Assembly: GCF_020990385.1 (NCBI RefSeq)
Contig: NZ_CP087598.1
Span: forward strand, 1,222,001-1,286,000
Reading direction: 5' to 3'
From: Paracoccus sp. MA
Lineage (GTDB): Bacteria; Pseudomonadota; Alphaproteobacteria; Rhodobacterales; Rhodobacteraceae
Length of the DNA: 64,000 nt
The translations under genes and the position numbers were made by a program. This document shows positions 16,860-25,945 of this stretch, piece by piece. Below the pieces are notes generated by a model. That model worked only from the letters and a program-made list of their open reading frames with translations. It made no database searches and was not told the origin of the DNA. How positions within the stretch are numbered: position 1 is the stretch's first letter; each line of letters opens with the position of its first letter.

Positions 16860-17870
16860 ATGGCCAGAACTGGCAATTTTATTAATGAAAACAATAGCGC
16901 AATGCTGTCCGTTGCGCCGATGATGGACTGGACGGACAGCCTGTGCCGCCGCATCCACCGGCTGCTGTCGCGCCGGGCGCTGCTTTACACCGAGATGGTC
17001 ACCGCCCCGGCGCTGATCCACGGCGACCGCGCGAAACTGCTGGATTTCGACGCGGCCGAACATCCCGTGGCGCTGCAGCTGGGCGGCTCGGACCCCGCGC
17101 AGCTGGCCGAGGCGGCGCGGATCGGCGCGGAATGGGGCTATGACGAGATCAACCTGAACGTCGGCTGCCCCAGCGACCGGGTGCAATCGGGCTGTTTCGG
17201 CGCCGTGCTGATGACCCGGCCCGAACTGGTCGCCGAATGCGTTGCGGCGATGATCGCCGCCAGCCCGGTCGAGGTCACGGTGAAATGCCGCATCGGCGTG
17301 GACGAGCAGGATCCCGAGGCGGTGCTGCCCGATTTCATCGCCCGCATGCGCGAGGCGGGCGTCCGCCGCCTGACCATCCATGCCCGCAAGGCCTGGCTCC
17401 AGGGCCTCTCCCCGCGCGAGAATCGCGAGATCCCGCCGCTGGACTATCCGCTGGTGCGTCGCATGAAGCAGGCGTTTCCCGACCTGCACCTGTCGATCAA
17501 CGGCGGCATCGCCTCGCTCAACGCCGCGCGCGATCATCTGGCGGCGATGGACGGGGTGATGATCGGGCGGGCGGCCTATCACCAGCCCTGGGACATGCTG
17601 GGACAGGCGGACCGGCTTTGGGGCGACGAGCCGCGCTTCGCCGACCCGCTGGAGGCGGCGCGGGCGCTGCGCGAGCTGGTCGAGGCGCATCTGGCCCGGG
17701 GCGGGCGGCTGCATCAGGCGACGCGGCACATGCTGGGCCTGTTCCACGGCCGCCCCGGGGCGCGCGGCTGGCGGCGGCAATTGTCCGAGGGCGCGTCGCG
17801 CGCCCGCGACCGGGCCGAGGCGCTGGCGGTCTATGACGCCGCGCTGGCCGAGGTCATGGCGCCGGCGTGA
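16860..17870 (+). CDS. dusA: tRNA-dihydrouridine(20/20a) synthase DusA
   Basis: A 336-residue FMN enzyme that reduces uridine to dihydrouridine in tRNA D-loops. It carries LSVAPMMDWTD near the N-terminus, INLNVGCPSDRVQ with the catalytic cysteine, VTVKCRIGVDEQD and HARKAW, all DusA features. The ATG at 16860 gives MARTGNFINENNS before the family start; ATG 16902 (MLSVAPMM) is an alternative. The AT-rich first 45 bases look unlike the rest of the gene and were probably supplied by the island on integration. It overlaps the convergent gene by 17 bases. Confidence 0.95.
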   Translation: MARTGNFINENNSAMLSVAPMMDWTDSLCRRIHRLLSRRALLYTEMVTAPALIHGDRAKLLDFDAAEHPVALQLGGSDPAQLAEAARIGAEWGYDEINLNVGCPSDRVQSGCFGAVLMTRPELVAECVAAMIAASPVEVTVKCRIGVDEQDPEAVLPDFIARMREAGVRRLTIHARKAWLQGLSPRENREIPPLDYPLVRRMKQAFPDLHLSINGGIASLNAARDHLAAMDGVMIGRAAYHQPWDMLGQADRLWGDEPRFADPLEAARALRELVEAHLARGGRLHQATRHMLGLFHGRPGARGWRRQLSEGASRARDRAEALAVYDAALAEVMAPA

Positions 17871-18777
17871 TCGCCCGATCCTGCCCGCCCCAGTCCCGCA
17901 TCGCCCGGACCAGCGCCCGGCGGCGCGCGGGCTGGCGCGCGCTGTCGAGATAATAGGCCAGCATCAGCTCTCCGATCAGGAAGCGCAGGATCGGCGCCTG
18001 GTCCGGCGCCATCAGGCCCGGCACCCCGGTCAGCGCCAGCCAGTCGGGCAGGGCGATGCCGTCGCGGGTCGGGGCCGGCGGCCGCTCGCGCCGGCTTTCC
18101 AGCCAGACCAGCAGCCGCGCCATGTCGCGGGCCAGCGCCATCTCGGTCGCGCCCTGCATGTCGATGGCGGTCAGCCGCAGGATGCCGGGACGGGGCGCAT
18201 CCACGAACAGGTTGTCGGGGGTCAGGTCGCCGTGGCAGAGGCCGCGCTCGACCGCGGCGCCGCGCAGGCTTTCGGCCTCGGCCCGCATCCGCCGCATATG
18301 GCCGGCGACCAGATCGCGGTCGATCCAGTCGCCCGTGGCGGCGGCGATCCGCGCCTCGAGCCCGTTCAGCCAGAAGCGCGGGCCGAAGCGACCGCGGGCG
18401 CGCGTCGTGCCGGCCAGCCGGCGCAGCCATGATCCCATGCGCGCGATCAGCGCGGCGCGCTCCGCCTGGTCGGCGCCGGCCAGGGCCTGCGCCACCGGCC
18501 GGCCCGGCGCGGGCGCGGTGATCAGGATGCCCCGTTCGGGCAGGATCAGGAGCGGCGGGGCGACCGCGTCAAGCGCCTGTCCCAGCGCAAGCGCCGCGGC
18601 GCGCAGCCGCGACTCGGCCTGTGCGACCGCGGCCGTCGGATCGGGGCCGCGCCACAGCTTCAGCCAGGCCGGGCGCCCGTCCAGCCGGATCTGCAGCACC
18701 AGCCGGTCGGGCCGGTCGCGCAGCAGGCGCAGCGGCTCGATCCCCGGCAGCGCCGCGATGGCGGCCAGCGGGTCAGG
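17854..18777 (-). CDS. Phosphotransferase/kinase-fold protein (start uncertain)
   Basis: The protein has a kinase-like layout: an N-lobe (LVLQIRLDGRPAWLKLWRG, with a lysine where ATP is held), then LCHGDLTPDNLFVD, the HGDxxxxN catalytic loop of aminoglycoside- and choline-type phosphotransferases, and IDMQGATEMALARDMARL, the metal-binding aspartate. Substrate unknown. No ATG or GTG lies between the mazG stop at 18773 and the conserved part. The open frame continues back into mazG, with GTG 18879 and ATG 18903 as candidates, so the coordinates mark only the non-overlapping part. It may be coupled to mazG. Confidence 0.7.
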   Translation of the reverse strand, partial: PDPLAAIAALPGIEPLRLLRDRPDRLVLQIRLDGRPAWLKLWRGPDPTAAVAQAESRLRAAALALGQALDAVAPPLLILPERGILITAPAPGRPVAQALAGADQAERAALIARMGSWLRRLAGTTRARGRFGPRFWLNGLEARIAAATGDWIDRDLVAGHMRRMRAEAESLRGAAVERGLCHGDLTPDNLFVDAPRPGILRLTAIDMQGATEMALARDMARLLVWLESRRERPPAPTRDGIALPDWLALTGVPGLMAPDQAPILRFLIGELMLAYYLDSARQPARRRALVRAMRDWGGQDRAITPAP

Positions 18778-19624
18778 CGCGCTCGGCAGCCTTGGCCTCG
18801 TTCCAAAGCGCGTCCATCTCGGCCAGGTCGCTGTCCTCGGGGCGGCGGCCCCGCGCGGCCAGCGCCGCTTCGATGGCACGGAACCGGCGGGTGAACTTGG
18901 CATTGGCCAGCCGCAGCGCCTCCTCGGGGTCGATGTCCAGATGCCGGGCCAGATTCGCCATCACGAACATCAGATCGCCGAATTCCTCGGTCAAATGGGC
19001 GTGATCGGCGCCCGCCTTGGCCTCGACCAGTTCGCGGCTTTCCTCGACGATCTTGTCCAGCACCTCGGCGGGGCCCGGCCAGTCGAAGCCGACGCGGGCG
19101 GCGCGGTTCTGCAGCTTGACCGCGCGGGTCAGCGCCGGCAGGCCAAGCGCCACGCCGTCCAGCACGCCCCTTTCCGCCTTGGCGGCGCGTTCCCTGGCCT
19201 TGATCGCCTCCCAGTCCTTGATCTGCTGGGCGGCCGACTTGTCGCGGGATTCGTCGCCGAAGATATGCGGATGGCGGTCGATCATCTTGTCCGAGATCGT
19301 CGCCACCACGTCGGCGAAATCGAACATGCCCGCTTCTTCGGCCATTTGCGCGTGAAAGACCACCTGCAGCAGCAGGTCGCCCAGCTCGCCCGGCAGCTCG
19401 TCCCAGGCCTCGCGCGCGATGGCGTCGGCGACCTCATGCGCCTCCTCGATGGTATAGGGCGCGATCGAGGCGAAGTCCTGCTCGATGTCCCAGGGGCAGC
19501 CGCTTTGCGGATCGCGCAGCGCCGCCATGATCGCCAGCAGCCGGCGGATGCCGGTGCGGTCCGCCGCATCGCGGGCCAGCGCGGGATGGTCCGGCGCGGG
19601 ATGGGGCGCCTTGTCCTCAGCCAT
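18773..19624 (-). CDS. mazG: Nucleoside triphosphate pyrophosphohydrolase MazG
   Basis: A 283-residue protein with two MazG helical modules. The first carries CPWDIEQDFASIAPYTIEEAHEVADAI and then ELGDLLLQVVFHAQM; the second VGFDWPGPAEVLDKIVEESRELVEA and EEFGDLMFVMANLARHL. Each has the EExxE...ExxD metal-binding pattern. It hydrolyses NTPs to NMP and pyrophosphate and is linked to nucleotide-pool cleaning and (p)ppGpp control. ATG 19624 has AGGGGG 7 bases upstream; the longer frame to 19792 is rejected. Confidence 0.95.
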   Translation of the reverse strand: MAEDKAPHPAPDHPALARDAADRTGIRRLLAIMAALRDPQSGCPWDIEQDFASIAPYTIEEAHEVADAIAREAWDELPGELGDLLLQVVFHAQMAEEAGMFDFADVVATISDKMIDRHPHIFGDESRDKSAAQQIKDWEAIKARERAAKAERGVLDGVALGLPALTRAVKLQNRAARVGFDWPGPAEVLDKIVEESRELVEAKAGADHAHLTEEFGDLMFVMANLARHLDIDPEEALRLANAKFTRRFRAIEAALAARGRRPEDSDLAEMDALWNEAKAAERA

Positions 19625-19805
19625 GGTGATCCCCCTAGATAGGCTTGGCCCGCATTGACCTGCCACATGCGCGGCCCCATGTCCACGGCGCGGCGTCGCC
19701 GGCGCCCGGTCCGGGCTTTCTTGCCATCGGTCCGAGCCGCGGATAGGGTGCGCGCCAATTCCGCCGGGGGACCGCCCGGAGATCGACAGCACAGGGATAG
19801 ACTTA

Positions 19806-20138
19806 ATGCTCGTGACCCCCGCCTATGCCCAGGCCGCCGGAGGCGCTTCCGGCGCCGCAGGACTCGCCTCGTTCCTGCCGCTCATCCTGATCTTCGTCAT
19901 CATGTATTTCCTGATGATCCGCCCGCAGCAGAAGCGCATGAAGGAACATCGCGCCATGGTCGAGGCGCTGAAGAAGGGCGACGAGGTCATCACCCAGGGC
20001 GGGCTGATCGGCAAGGTCACCTCGGTGCGCGAGAACGAGCTTGAGGTCGAGATCGCCCCCGGCGTCAAGGTCCGGGTGATCCGCTCGACCGTGACCGGGC
20101 TGGTGAACCGCACCCAGCCCGCCGCCGCCAACAGCTGA
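19806..20138 (+). CDS. yajC: Preprotein translocase subunit YajC
   Basis: A 110-residue protein: a short N-terminal part (MLVTPAYAQAAGG), one membrane helix (about 22-40, ending FLMIRPQQKRMKEH, the YajC signature) and a cytoplasmic domain with GDEVITQGGLIGKV. It associates with SecDF at the Sec translocon. secD follows after 15 bases and secF after that, the standard operon. Confidence 0.95.
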   Translation: MLVTPAYAQAAGGASGAAGLASFLPLILIFVIMYFLMIRPQQKRMKEHRAMVEALKKGDEVITQGGLIGKVTSVRENELEVEIAPGVKVRVIRSTVTGLVNRTQPAAANS

Positions 20139-20153
20139 AGACCACATCCCGCC

Positions 20154-21818
20154 ATGCTGGACATCCCTTTCTGGAAGCGTCTGCTGATCCTGGGGCTCGT
20201 CGCCCTGGGCCTGCTCTATGCGATGCCGAACCTGTTCTATACCAAGGTCGAGCAGCATAACGACGCCATCACCGCCGCCGAACGCAACGGGTTCGAAACC
20301 CCGGAGGAAGCCGCAGCCCGCGCCGGATGGCCGAACTGGCTGCCCTCGGGCCTGGTCAACCTGGGCCTCGACCTGCGCGGCGGCGCCCATCTGCTGGGCG
20401 AGGTGCATGTCCAGGATGTCTACAAGGCGCGGATGGATCTGCTCTGGCCGGAACTGCGCGACGCGCTGGTGGCGCAGCGCGAGGTGGTCGGCGCCGTCCG
20501 CCGCGTCCAGGCCCCCGCGGGCCAGCTGGCGGTCGAGATCGGCAATCCCGAGCAGATGGCCAGGGCGGTCGAGATCGCGCGCGGCCTCGCCACGCCCGTC
20601 ACTTCGCTGACCGGGGCGGGGCAGAGCGACCTGGCGATCTCGGCCTCGGGCAACCGGCTCCACGTGCAGCTCTCGGACGCGGAAAAGGCCGCGACCGATG
20701 ATCGCACCGTGCAGCAGTCGCTGGAAATCATCCGCCGCCGCATCGACGAGGTCGGCACGCGCGAGCCGACGATCATGCGCCAGGGCAAGGACCGCATCCT
20801 GATCCAGGTGCCCGGCATCGGCTCGGCCGAAGAGCTCAAGCAGCTCATCGGCACCACGGCGAAGCTGACCTTCAACCCGGTGGTGAACCGCACCACCGAC
20901 GCCAATGCGCGCCCCGGCACCGGCAACGTGCTGCTGCCCTCGATGGACGAGCCCGGCGTCTATTACGTCATCGAGGAAAACCCGGTCGTGACCGGGGAGG
21001 AGCTGACCGACGCCCGGCCCAGCTTCGACCAGAACGGCCAGCCGGCGGTGGATTTCCGCTTCGGCCCCTCGGGCGCCAAGCGGTTCGGGGCCTATACCTC
21101 GGCCAATATCGGCCAGCCCTTCGCCATCGTGCTGGACAATCAGGTGATCTCGGCGCCGGTGATCCGGCAGGCGATCACCACCGGCTCGGGCCAGATCTCG
21201 GGCGCGATGAACGTGGACGAATCCACCCGGCTGGCCGTGCTGCTGCGCGCGGGCGCCCTGCCGGCGCAGATGACCTTCCTCGAGGAACGCACCATCGGCC
21301 CGGAACTGGGGCAGGATTCCATCGACGCCGGCCGTCTGTCCTCGGTCATCGCCACGGTCGCCGTGGTGGCCTATATGGTCGCCAGCTACGGGCTGTTCGG
21401 CGTCTTCGCCTCGGTCGCGGTGATCGTCAACGTCATCCTGATCCTGGCGGTCATGTCGATGATGGGGGCGACGCTGACCCTGCCCGGCATCGCCGGCATC
21501 GTGCTGACCGTCGGCACCGCCGTGGACGCCAACGTCATCATCTACGAGCGCATCCGCGAGGAGTTGCGCGCCGGCAAGCGCATCGTCAAGGCCATCGACG
21601 ACGGCTTCAACGAGGCGATGAGCGCGATCATCGACGCCAACGTGACCAGCTTCATCGCCGCCATGGTCATGTTCTTCCTGGGCTCCGGCCCGGTCAAGGG
21701 CTTCGCGGTGACGCTGACCATCGGCCTGGTCACCTCGGTCTTCACCGCGATCTACCTGACGCGGCTGCTGATCGTGTTCTGGCTGGAATGGCGCAAGCCC
21801 AAAGAACTGATCTTGTAA
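20154..21818 (+). CDS. secD: Protein translocase subunit SecD
   Basis: A 554-residue membrane protein: one N-terminal helix (about 6-24), then a large periplasmic region with GLDLRGGAHL and the conserved RIDEVGTREPTI block. Five further helices from about residue 395 carry GTAVDANVIIYERIREE, which includes the proton-path aspartate motif. With SecF and YajC it uses the proton motive force to pull exported proteins across the membrane. It is 12 bases from secF. Confidence 0.97.
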   Translation: MLDIPFWKRLLILGLVALGLLYAMPNLFYTKVEQHNDAITAAERNGFETPEEAAARAGWPNWLPSGLVNLGLDLRGGAHLLGEVHVQDVYKARMDLLWPELRDALVAQREVVGAVRRVQAPAGQLAVEIGNPEQMARAVEIARGLATPVTSLTGAGQSDLAISASGNRLHVQLSDAEKAATDDRTVQQSLEIIRRRIDEVGTREPTIMRQGKDRILIQVPGIGSAEELKQLIGTTAKLTFNPVVNRTTDANARPGTGNVLLPSMDEPGVYYVIEENPVVTGEELTDARPSFDQNGQPAVDFRFGPSGAKRFGAYTSANIGQPFAIVLDNQVISAPVIRQAITTGSGQISGAMNVDESTRLAVLLRAGALPAQMTFLEERTIGPELGQDSIDAGRLSSVIATVAVVAYMVASYGLFGVFASVAVIVNVILILAVMSMMGATLTLPGIAGIVLTVGTAVDANVIIYERIREELRAGKRIVKAIDDGFNEAMSAIIDANVTSFIAAMVMFFLGSGPVKGFAVTLTIGLVTSVFTAIYLTRLLIVFWLEWRKPKELIL

Positions 21819-21830
21819 GGGAGCAGGACC

Positions 21831-22823
21831 ATGGCATTTCGTCTGAAACTCGTTCCCGACAATACCAGCTTCAACTTCTTCCGCTGGCAATGGCTGACCT
21901 TCGGCGTCTCGGCGGCGGCGATGGTCGCCTCGGTGGTGGTCGTGCTGGTCATGGGGCTGAACTTCGGCATCGACTTCAAGGGCGGCACCACCATCCGCAC
22001 CGAAAGCCCGACAGCCTTCGAGGTCGGCGACTACCGGCAGGCGATGAGCGATCTGGACCTGGGCGATGTCTCGATCACCGAGGTCTTCGACCCCGCCTTC
22101 GGCACCACCAAGCATGTCGCCATGATCCGCATCGGCACCACGGACGAGACCGGCTCGGTCACGCCCGAGCAGCTGAACGAGATCGAGGCGGCGCTGAAGA
22201 CCGTCGATCCGCAGGTGACCTTCGCCGCGGTGGAATCGGTGGGCCCCAAGGTCTCGGGCGAGCTGATCAAGACCGCGCTCTATGCCGTGGGCGCGGCGAC
22301 CATCGGCATCATGTTCTACATCTGGCTGCGCTTCGAATGGCAGTTCGCGCTGGGGGCGGTGATCTCGCTGATCCACGACGTGCTGCTGACGGTCGGGCTG
22401 TTCTCGCTGTTCCAGCTGCGCTTCGACCTGACCACCATCGCGGCGCTGCTGACGACGCTGGGCTTTTCCTGCAACGATACGGTCGTCGTCTTCGACCGGC
22501 TGCGCGAGAACCTGATCAAATACAAGACGCGGCCGCTGCTCGACCTGATGAACCTGACCTGCAACGAGACGCTGTCGCGCACCATCATGACCGCCGTCAC
22601 CACCGCCATCGCGCTGACCGCGATGCTGATCTTCGGCGGCGACGTGATCCGCGACTTCGTCATCGCCATGCTCTGGGGCGTGATCGTCGGCTGCTATTCG
22701 ACCATCTATGTCGCCAAGAACATCGTGCTGTGGCTGGGCGTCAAGCGCGACTGGTCCAAGCCCGGCGCGGGTGAAAAGGCCCCGGGCGAGGATATCCCCG
22801 CCGCCTTCCGGGACGCCCCCTGA
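21831..22823 (+). CDS. secF: Protein translocase subunit SecF
   Basis: A 330-residue membrane protein with [14 protein letters not shown] in the first loop and six predicted helices. Conserved blocks are [15 protein letters not shown] and [17 protein letters not shown]. It is the partner of SecD. Its stop overlaps the start of the next gene (TGATG), so the DUF498 gene is coupled to it. Confidence 0.97.
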   Translation: MAFRLKLVPDNTSFNFFRWQWLTFGVSAAAMVASVVVVLVMGLNFGIDFKGGTTIRTESPTAFEVGDYRQAMSDLDLGDVSITEVFDPAFGTTKHVAMIRIGTTDETGSVTPEQLNEIEAALKTVDPQVTFAAVESVGPKVSGELIKTALYAVGAATIGIMFYIWLRFEWQFALGAVISLIHDVLLTVGLFSLFQLRFDLTTIAALLTTLGFSCNDTVVVFDRLRENLIKYKTRPLLDLMNLTCNETLSRTIMTAVTTAIALTAMLIFGGDVIRDFVIAMLWGVIVGCYSTIYVAKNIVLWLGVKRDWSKPGAGEKAPGEDIPAAFRDAP

Positions 22824-23179
22824 TGCCCACGATGGTGCCGACGGAATTTTCCGGGGCCGTGCCGGTGGACGGCTACGGCCCCGGCTTTTTCCGAGTCGGC
22901 GGCGTGGTGCATCACGGCGCGGTGATCGTCACCGCCGAGGGCGTGCGGCCCTGGTCCGGGCTTGCGGATCGCGCGGCGCTGCTGGCGCTGGCCGGGCAGG
23001 TGGACGTGCTGTTCCTAGGCATGGGGGCCGAGATCGCCTTCCCGCCGCGCGACCTGGCCGCGGCGCTGGAGGAGGCGGGCGTCATGGCCGAGCCGATGAG
23101 CTCGCCCTCGGCGGCGCGCAGCTACAACGTCACGCTGTCCGAAGGCCGGCGCGTGGCCTGTGCGCTGATCCCGCTATGA
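22823..23179 (+). CDS. Mth938/DUF498-domain protein
   Basis: A 118-residue protein of the Mth938-like family: [22 protein letters not shown], then [19 protein letters not shown] and the C-terminal [24 protein letters not shown]. The fold is known but the biochemical role in bacteria is not settled. It overlaps secF at its start and ccmA at its end (ATGA), so it bridges the sec and ccm operons. A small open frame in this position before ccmA is characteristic of Paracoccus. Confidence 0.88.
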   Translation: MPTMVPTEFSGAVPVDGYGPGFFRVGGVVHHGAVIVTAEGVRPWSGLADRAALLALAGQVDVLFLGMGAEIAFPPRDLAAALEEAGVMAEPMSSPSAARSYNVTLSEGRRVACALIPL

Positions 23180-23808
23180 GCCTGCTTGCGGTCCGCGACC
23201 TGGCCGTGGCGCGGGGCGGGCTGCGTGCCGTCGAGGGGGTTTCCTTCAGCCTCGATGCCGGCCGGGCGCTGGTGCTGCGCGGGCCGAACGGCATCGGCAA
23301 GACCACGCTTCTGCGCACGCTGGCCGGGCTGCAGCCGCTGGTCGCCGGCGTGATCGAGGCCGTGCCGGAGGCCGTCGCCTATGCCGGGCATTCCGACGGG
23401 CTGAAACCGGCGCTGACGGTGACCGAGAACCTGCGCTTCTGGGCCGAGATCTTCGGCGGCCGCGACATCGCCGCCGCGCTGGAGGCAATGAACCTGCGCG
23501 AGCTGGCGGCGCGGCCGGCCCATGCGCTTTCCGCCGGGCAGAAGCGGCGGCTGGGGCTGGCGCGGCTGATGGTCACGGGCCGGCCGGTGTGGCTGCTGGA
23601 CGAGCCGACGGTATCGCTGGACCGCGATTCGGTGGCGCTGTTCGCCGCCATGCTGCGCGCCCATCTGGGCCGGGGCGGCGCGGCGGTGATCGCCACCCAT
23701 ATCGACCTGGGCATGCCCGAGGCCGAGATCCTCGACCTCGGCCCCTATCGCGCCACGCAGGCCCGCCGCGAATCGCGCCCGGCCGGATTCAACGAGGTAT
23801 TCGGATGA
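23176..23808 (+). CDS. ccmA: Heme exporter ATP-binding protein CcmA
   Basis: A 210-residue ABC ATPase: Walker [10 protein letters not shown] (36-44), a signature LSAGQKRRL (118-126) and Walker B WLLDEP (139-144), with the switch histidine in ATHIDLG. In cytochrome c maturation, CcmAB use ATP to release holo-CcmE from CcmC. The stop codon lies inside a 17-bp tandem duplication that separates it from ccmB. Confidence 0.95.
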   Translation: MSLLAVRDLAVARGGLRAVEGVSFSLDAGRALVLRGPNGIGKTTLLRTLAGLQPLVAGVIEAVPEAVAYAGHSDGLKPALTVTENLRFWAEIFGGRDIAAALEAMNLRELAARPAHALSAGQKRRLGLARLMVTGRPVWLLDEPTVSLDRDSVALFAAMLRAHLGRGGAAVIATHIDLGMPEAEILDLGPYRATQARRESRPAGFNEVFG

Positions 23809-23847
23809 CGAGGATGGGCGGATGACGGGGACGGGCGGATGAAGGCG
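23803..23847 (+). repeat. 17-bp tandem duplication at the ccmA/ccmB junction
   Basis: The unit GGATGACGAGGATGGGC (23803-23819) is repeated as GGATGACGGGGACGGGC (23820-23836) with two changes, and a third partial copy GGATGAAGG begins the ccmB start. Each unit contains ATGA, so an ancestral ATGA stop/start overlap has been multiplied and pushed apart. Confidence 0.85.
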
Positions 23848-24495
23848 CTGTTGATCCGCGACCTGCGGCTGGCCACGCGGGCCGGCGGCGGCTTCGGGCT
23901 GGCGCTGGCCTTCTTCCTGATCGTCTGCACGCTGGTCCCCTTCGGCGTCGGCCCCGAGGGCGGCACCTTGTCGCGCATCGCCCCCGGCATTCTCTGGGTG
24001 GGGGCGCTGCTCTCCTGCCTTCTGTCGCTCGACCGCATCTTCGCGCTGGATTTCGAGGACGGCAGCCTCGACCTGCTGGGCACGGCGCCGCTGCCGCTGG
24101 AGGGGGCGGTGGCGATCAAGGCGCTGGCGCATTGGCTGGTGACCGGGCTGCCGCTGGCGCTGTCGGCGCCGGTCTTCGGTCTGCTGCTGCACCTGCCGGG
24201 GCCGGCCTATCCCTGGCTGGTCGCCTCGCTGATCCTCGGCACCCCGGCGCTGTCGATGCTGGGCGCTTTCGGGGCCGCGGTGACGGTGGGGCTGCGGCGG
24301 GGCGGGCTGCTGCTGTCGCTTCTGGTGCTGCCGCTTTACGTGCCGACGCTGATCTTCGGGGCCGAGGCGGTGCGGCGGGGTGCCGCAGGCGCCGACCCGG
24401 CGGTGCCGCTGGTCTTTCTTGCCGCGATCACGCTCGCCACCTGGGCGCTGGCGCCCTTTGCCGCCGCCGCGGCCCTGCGCGTCAATCTGCGGTGA
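23839..24495 (+). CDS. ccmB: Heme exporter protein CcmB
   Basis: A 218-residue protein with six hydrophobic helices, starting MKALLIRDLRLATRAGGGFGLALAFF, the typical CcmB entry. It includes LDRIFALDFEDGSLDLL and PLPLEGAVAIKALAHWL. It is the membrane partner of CcmA in the ATP-driven step of cytochrome c maturation. It follows the tandem duplication and precedes ccmC by 52 bases. Confidence 0.95.
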   Translation: MKALLIRDLRLATRAGGGFGLALAFFLIVCTLVPFGVGPEGGTLSRIAPGILWVGALLSCLLSLDRIFALDFEDGSLDLLGTAPLPLEGAVAIKALAHWLVTGLPLALSAPVFGLLLHLPGPAYPWLVASLILGTPALSMLGAFGAAVTVGLRRGGLLLSLLVLPLYVPTLIFGAEAVRRGAAGADPAVPLVFLAAITLATWALAPFAAAAALRVNLR

Positions 24496-24547
24496 ATGCG
24501 ACATCGAGCCACTTGAGCGGGCGGCGCGCCCGGTTTACGGAGCAATC

Positions 24548-25273
24548 ATGTCGATCTGGGAATATGCCAACCCCGTCAAATTCATGCGCATCTCGGGCGC
24601 GATCCTGCCATGGGTGGTGGCGGGGGCGGCGATCTGCACCGTCGCGGGGCTGGTCTGGGGGTTCCTGACCCCCCAGGATTACAAGCAGGGCTCGACGGTC
24701 AAGATCATCTTCCTGCATGTGCCCGCGGCGCTGATGGCGATCAACATCTGGCTGATGATGCTGGTGACCTCGCTGATCTGGCTGATCCGGCGCCACCATG
24801 TCAGCGCGCTGGCCGCCAAGGCCGCCGCGCCGGTCGGTGCGGTGATGACGCTGATCGCGCTGATCACCGGGGCGATCTGGGGCCAGCCGATGTGGGGAAC
24901 CTGGTGGGAATGGGATCCGCGCCTGACCTCGTTCCTGATCCTGTTCCTGTTCTATCTGGGCTATATGGCGCTGTGGGAGGCGGTCGAGAACCCCGACAGC
25001 GCCGCCGACCTGACCGGGGTGCTGTGCCTTGTCGGCTCGGTCTTCGCGCTCTTGTCGCGCTATGCGGTGAATTTCTGGAACCAGGGCCTGCACCAGGGCG
25101 CCTCGCTGTCGCTGGCGCCGGGCGAGCGGATGGCGGCGGTCTATCGCTATCCCCTGTATCTGACCATGGCGGGGTTCTTCCTGCTGTTCCTGGCGCTTCT
25201 GCTGATCCGCACCCGCACCGAGATCCGCCGCCGCCGCCTGGCCGCGCTGCTGGCAAGGGAGAACCGCGCATGA
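24548..25273 (+). CDS. ccmC: Heme transporter/handling protein CcmC
   Basis: A 241-residue protein with six membrane helices and the tryptophan-rich heme-binding loop WGTWWEWDPRLTS. Histidines flank it in HVPAALM and the GLHQGASLSL loop, as in the heme-handling protein family. It loads heme onto CcmE. Start at ATG 24548 (MSIWEYANPVKFM). The 3' end overlaps ccmD (ATGA). Confidence 0.96.
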   Translation: MSIWEYANPVKFMRISGAILPWVVAGAAICTVAGLVWGFLTPQDYKQGSTVKIIFLHVPAALMAINIWLMMLVTSLIWLIRRHHVSALAAKAAAPVGAVMTLIALITGAIWGQPMWGTWWEWDPRLTSFLILFLFYLGYMALWEAVENPDSAADLTGVLCLVGSVFALLSRYAVNFWNQGLHQGASLSLAPGERMAAVYRYPLYLTMAGFFLLFLALLLIRTRTEIRRRRLAALLARENRA

Positions 25274-25413
25274 CCGAGCTTGGCAAATACGCCACCACCG
25301 TCCTGGCCGCCTATGGCGCGAGCCTGGTGCTGCTGGTCGGCATCATCGTCCAGACCGTGCTGGCCAATGCCCGGGCCCGCCGCGAATTGCAGGAGCATGA
25401 GCGCCGTGGCTAG
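25270..25413 (+). CDS. ccmD: Heme exporter protein CcmD
   Basis: A 47-residue protein with one membrane helix (about 8-32) and a basic cytoplasmic tail (ARARRELQEHERRG), the CcmD pattern. It is needed to release holo-CcmE from CcmC. It overlaps ccmC by 4 bases and ccmG by 17 bases. Confidence 0.92.
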   Translation: MTELGKYATTVLAAYGASLVLLVGIIVQTVLANARARRELQEHERRG

Positions 25414-25945
25414 GGTCTCGCCGATGATGATGCTGCCGGTGGCGGTCTTCGCCGGCTTCGCCGGGCTGGCCGGCTGGGCGCTCTTGCGCGACGATCCCGA
25501 CGCGCTGCCCTCGGCCATGGTCGGGCGCGAGGCCCCTTCGGTGGGCGAGACCACGCTGCCCGGCAAGGCGCAGCTGACCGACGAGATGCTGCGCCAGCCG
25601 GGGGTGAAGCTGGTGAATTTCTGGGCCAGCTGGTGCCCGCCCTGCCGCGCCGAGCATCCGACGCTGACCGAGCTTTCCGCCCGGCTGCCGGTCTATGGCG
25701 TCGACCTGAAGGATCCCGAGGGCGCGGCGCTGGGGTTCCTCTCCGAGCATGGCGACCCGTTCCATGCGCTGGCCACCGATCCGCGCGGCCGGGTGGCGAT
25801 CGACTGGGGCGTGACCGCGCCGCCCGAGACCTTCATCATCGACGGTTCGGGCCGCATCCTCTATCGCCATGCCGGCCCGCTGGTGCGCGAGGATTACACG
25901 AACCGCTTCCTGCCCGAGCTGGAGAAGGCGCTGGCGGCCGAATGA
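25397..25945 (+). CDS. ccmG: Cytochrome c biogenesis thiol:disulfide oxidoreductase CcmG (DsbE)
   Basis: A 182-residue membrane-anchored periplasmic thioredoxin: an N-terminal helix (about 11-30), then FWASWCPPCRAEHP with the redox pair Cys80/Cys83, and VTAPPETFIIDG with the cis-proline. It reduces apocytochrome c heme-binding cysteines. AGGAG directly before ATG 25397 sets the start, 17 bases inside ccmD. This ends the ccmABCDG run. Confidence 0.95.
   Translation: MSAVARVSPMMMLPVAVFAGFAGLAGWALLRDDPDALPSAMVGREAPSVGETTLPGKAQLTDEMLRQPGVKLVNFWASWCPPCRAEHPTLTELSARLPVYGVDLKDPEGAALGFLSEHGDPFHALATDPRGRVAIDWGVTAPPETFIIDGSGRILYRHAGPLVREDYTNRFLPELEKALAAE

Larger units (their letters stand above)
8548..16920. 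mobile_element. Probable genomic island integrated at the 5' end of dusA
   Basis: A tyrosine recombinase gene lies directly upstream of dusA, a known hotspot for integrases that use the dusA 5' end. The segment to its left is a patchwork of IS fragments, Hint-domain genes and small unknown genes, with lower GC than the core (for example the DUF892 gene). The core CTGTCCGTTGCGCCGA in dusA (16905-16920) has a near copy, CTGTCCGTGGCGCCGA, at 8548-8563. If these are the attachment sites, the element spans about 8.4 kb. The left boundary is inference; the right one is well supported by context. Confidence 0.5.

Noticed and set aside
19803..22376. Very long minus-strand frame opposite yajC-secD
   Set aside because: Its histidine/arginine/aspartate-rich composition is typical of the antisense of a high-GC gene; secD and secF on the plus strand are certain.
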